Source of the DNA: Amblyornis subalaris | Taxonomy: Eukaryota; Chordata; Aves; Passeriformes; Ptilonorhynchidae | NCBI GenBank assembly: GCA_018881555.1 | Contig: JACAXG010000262.1 | Location: 314,665 to 378,664, forward strand | DNA length: 64,000 nucleotides | Direction: 5' to 3' | Shown here: piece by piece, positions 61,000-64,000 of the stretch | Layout: the number at the start of each line of letters is the position of its first letter | Position numbering within the stretch: the first letter of the stretch is position 1 | Made by a program: the position numbers and the translations under genes | Notes under the pieces: model-generated | The model's input: only the letters and a program-made list of their open reading frames with translations | Databases searched by the model: none | What the model was told of the DNA's origin: nothing

Positions 61000-62360
61000 T
61001 GTTTGTGTCACTGCCCCGGCCCCAGGGACTCCGGGGCTGCAGCTGAGCCGCGGCTCCCCCAGGGCTCCTCACCACGGCACCGAGCAGGGCTTTGCTCTGA
61101 GTCTGAAGGGATTTCTTCCGTGGAAAGGAGAAGTGTAATTCGGTGGTGGGAGAATTCCCCCCGCGCTTTGGATTTCCTGGGAAAGCAGCTGTTCCCTCGC
61201 CGAGGAGCTGCGGCCAAGCGGCCGCCTGCTCCCCCGCTGGCAGCGAGGGAATCTCGGGATGTCGCTGTGCTTTTGGATGGGATTGGAAGCCCCTGAACAA
61301 AGGCATCTCCTTCGCTCTGAGCTTGGTTCCGTTTCTTTCTTTGCGGTGCTCGGTCCCCCTGGTCCCTGCGTGGGGATGCTCCCGCTGTCCTGTCCCCACC
61401 TCATCCCGCGGGATGCTCCCGCTCTCCCGCCCTCAGCTCATCCCTCCTGGCCCCGGTGCAATGGGAACTGCCCCATCCCGGTCCCCCGGGCGATGGGGGA
61501 GCGAGACCCCAGGAAGGGGCAGGGGCGAGGCTGCAGCGCCCGGCTCCAGCGCGGCTCACGGGGCTGTCCCCGGGCCCGGGCGTTCTGCCGCCCCTTTCCC
61601 AGCGCTTCGGTGGCTCCGGCATCACCCGGCATGGAGCGGTTCGGGTTCGGGGTCAAGTTTGGCATCCAGCGCCCAGCACTCGCGCCCTATTCCCGCTGCC
61701 CGGGTCTCTCCAGCCGCTGGAACTCGCCGCTCCCGGTCCCTCGTGTCGCGGCAGCCCCGACCGTAACGCCCCGTCCGGTCCCGGCCCGTCCCGGGGGCGG
61801 AGCGGCACCGCCCGCAGCTCCCGCCGGGACCGCCCCGCTCCTCCCGCCCGGTCTCGCCCGGTTCCGGAGCGGCGGCGGCGGCGCAGGTGGAGCCGCAGCC
61901 CGCGGAGTCCCCGCGCGGCCCGGCCGGGGCCGCCCCCGCTCCGCCGCCCCCGCCCGAGGACGCTCCGGCATCGCCTTGGTCCCTGCCGCCAGCCCGAGGT
62001 AGGCACCGGGACACCGGGACACCGGGGCAAGGGGACACAGGGACACCGGGACGCAGGGACACCGGGACACCGGGACACCGGGACACCGGGGCGGCGGCCG
62101 CTTCACCGCGGCCAGGGGCAGTCACGGGTCAGTCACCCCCGGGACTTGGGGGTCCCCCTCCCCTCCCCGCGTCCCGGCACGGCTCCGTTCCCCGCAGGAG
62201 GGAGCAGCCCCCCCACTCCCCTGGTCTTGCAGCTCCTGCTCCCGCAGCCCCCGGGGCTGGCGGGCTCCTGGGAAGGGGTGCGCCGTGTGGCCCTGGGATC
62301 CCGCAGCTCCCCGCAGCAGGGAGCGGGGTGCTCTGGACGGGAGTGTCCACCCCGGGGGTG
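61000..62360 (+). promoter_or_regulatory. CpG island with candidate first exon of an unidentified rightward gene
   Basis: The stretch at 61450-62100 has the highest CpG density in the window. A clean splice donor, CCCGAG/GTAGGC, has its GT at 61999-62000, after a GCGGCGGCGGCGCAGG run typical of a first exon. An ATG at 61631 stays open to the donor (122 codons), but its product is Pro/Arg/Gly-rich with no family resemblance, so the exon may be wholly untranslated. The gene body would lie to the right, mostly outside the window. I could not identify it. Confidence 0.5.
62005..62096. repeat. GACACCGGG short-period minisatellite
   Basis: About nine copies of a 9-10 base unit GGGACACC(G) start a few bases after the candidate exon donor at 61999. 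Confidence 0.93.
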
Positions 62361-64000
62361 CTGGAGCCCGGCAGCTGCAGCCGGGGCTGGGGGGGTGTCG
62401 GTGACCCCGTATCAGGGGACAGCTGCTGGCAGCGCGGTCACCCCTGGTACCAGGGGGCTGTGCCGGGTGATGGCGACTCCCAGAGCAGCCGATGCCCCCG
62501 GAGGAGTTCCTGTCCCGTGGAATGTGTGCGTGTGGCTGCAGGCTCAGCCTGGACAAGCTGCCAGAGCCGAGGCAGAGACTTCAGGCTCACGAGTCCCCGA
62601 CTCACCAGGGCCATCGAGGCCCACAGACCCGTGGCCACCTTCGAGAGCAAGTGCTCAGATGTGGCAAAGCCGAGCCTGTGGTTTGCTGGAATGTTTTTGT
62701 GCTGATCCTGTTGCCTTTCCCTTCGGAAGGCCGTCGGCGCGTGCAGGGAGTGGGGCTGTGAGGGCAGAGGAGCAGCAGCACTGCTGGGTTTGCCCTCCTT
62801 GGTGTGTTTGCTGAAAGGGCACCTCTCTCTCCCCAAATACCTTGTGGGGAAAGGATGTGCCCTGGGAAAAGAGCTGTTGGTGCCCCAAGTATCCCGAATC
62901 TGTCTGGAGACTGAGCACGAGCCAGTGCAGCCCACAGATCNGTGCATCATCCAAGATTTGCCCTGTGCTGGCAATCCCTGGGCTCCCAGAGAGCTTCCCA
63001 CACCTTTTTCCATGGTGAAGGAGTTATCTGTGGTTGGGCCGTGTTCCGAGGGTTTGCTGAGTAATGGGATGTTGGGAGACTCCTGCAGAGGTGGTGTGGG
63101 GTGTGCTGGCCTCGGCTCGGGGCTGAGTGTGCAGAAGAGACGAGGTGTCCCTCGTGGGAGAAGGAGGGAAGCGAGTGGCCAGAGGGCTTGGATCCTGCGC
63201 TGGTGTTTTCCTGACAGGATGAGCTGTGAGTGGTCCTGCCCCGGGCCCGTTCCAGCAGCCAGAGCTGCGGGAGGATGGGGAGTGTGGGCCCCGCTCCGAG
63301 GGTCCGGATGCGATGCCTCTGGCCAGATGTTTGCAGAGGGTTCCAGCCTGAAATCTCAGCCTTTCTCAGGAGATCTCNGGCGCTTCCTGGTTTGCAGCGA
63401 GGGTCGGAGGATTTCAGCACTTCCTACTCGCTGCCTGATGTCAGCAGGAAGTGGGAGCATGAAAATGGCAGCAGAGGCTCTCACGGTGGGGCTGGAAGCT
63501 CAGCAGGGAGTGCTTGGGCTGGCAGTGGGGTTACACCTGTCCTGAGCAGGGTCCTGAACCCTTCGGAGGTGTCCTTTGGGAACGGACAGGTCACAGTGTC
63601 AGGGCTGGACCAAGCGTGAGTCTCGTCCTGTGACAGCGTGGCAGGGATGGAGGTGAGTGTGGACAGGCACATGTGAGCGTGTCTTTTCCTGCAGTTATTA
63701 AATGGCTTCGTTGGGAACCTCCCCGGGGCAGGGAGAGGCTTTGGCTGGGTGCTGGCTGCTGTCCTGGGCGGCTCGGATCGGGCAGAGGCGTTTCCGTGCG
63801 ACACGGTGCTCTCTGTGGACCAGCAGAGAGACAAACTCTGTGTCCTCATGAGATTTTGGGCCTGGATTTGTGTTGAGAGATGGGGAATTCGGGTGGCTGG
63901 AGCACGAGTGTCACACCCTGGTTTCCGTGTTCACGCTCGGCTGGCTGTGGAATCAAGATCCAGGTTCCGTCAGGGGTTGGAGGCTGGTGGCTCCAAGTCC
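62360..64000. other. Possible first intron of the right-edge gene; no exon recognised
   Basis: No family-like exon is seen. From 63696, just after an acceptor-like TCTTTTCCTGCAG, one plus-strand frame stays open to the window edge, but its translation is unfamiliar. Confidence 0.35.

Noticed and set aside
61456..62814. 452-codon frame across the CpG island
   Set aside because: It crosses a strong splice donor and the GACACCGGG array, and its Pro/Arg/Gly-rich product is what CpG islands give by chance.

Overview
The window reads as bird nuclear DNA. At least twenty fragments of the avian CR1 LINE 3' end are scattered on both strands. The first coding exon at the left edge nearly matches the N-terminus of chicken ASIC1 as I recall it. 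The DNA is GC-rich, with compact introns and many minisatellites, as on an avian microchromosome or other gene-dense chromosome. Most long open frames, especially in GC-rich stretches, are chance; I accept only frames supported by protein family, splice sites and reading phase.

Layout, left to right. (1) 1-1600: the 5' end of ASIC1 on the minus strand (first coding exon 491-855, rest of the gene off the left edge) with a CpG-rich flank. (2) 1.6-15 kb: the ASIC1/RACGAP1 intergenic region, holding simple repeats, one CR1 fragment, a dispersed repeat, and AT-rich low-repeat blocks at 12-14.8 kb that may be conserved non-coding elements. (3) 15.0-23.7 kb: RACGAP1 on the plus strand, complete, with a CpG-island promoter and 16 coding exons that join without a frame break to 631 codons. 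(4) 25.15-28.25 kb: an IFIT-family gene on the minus strand, tail-to-tail with RACGAP1, with two coding exons (465 aa), a TATA-like box and an ISRE. (5) 28.3-61 kb: about 33 kb in which I recognise no gene, only CR1 pieces, minisatellites and unique sequence. (6) 61.0-62.4 kb: a CpG island with a good splice donor, probably the promoter and first exon of a rightward gene outside the window.

The divergent ASIC1/RACGAP1 pair matches human 12q13. The IFIT gene is the surprise. The mammalian IFIT cluster and chicken IFIT5 lie in a different syntenic block, yet this copy keeps its intron, an open frame and an interferon-type promoter. It is therefore a candidate functional interferon-stimulated paralogue at a non-canonical locus. 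The genes do not form one pathway: ASIC1 is a neuronal proton-gated channel, RACGAP1 a cytokinesis factor whose promoter carries cell-cycle elements, and the IFIT an innate immune effector.

Limits: untranslated ends, start sites and CR1 boundaries are judged by eye. Many isolated single N bases are scattered through the window; three fall in coding exons and none breaks a frame.
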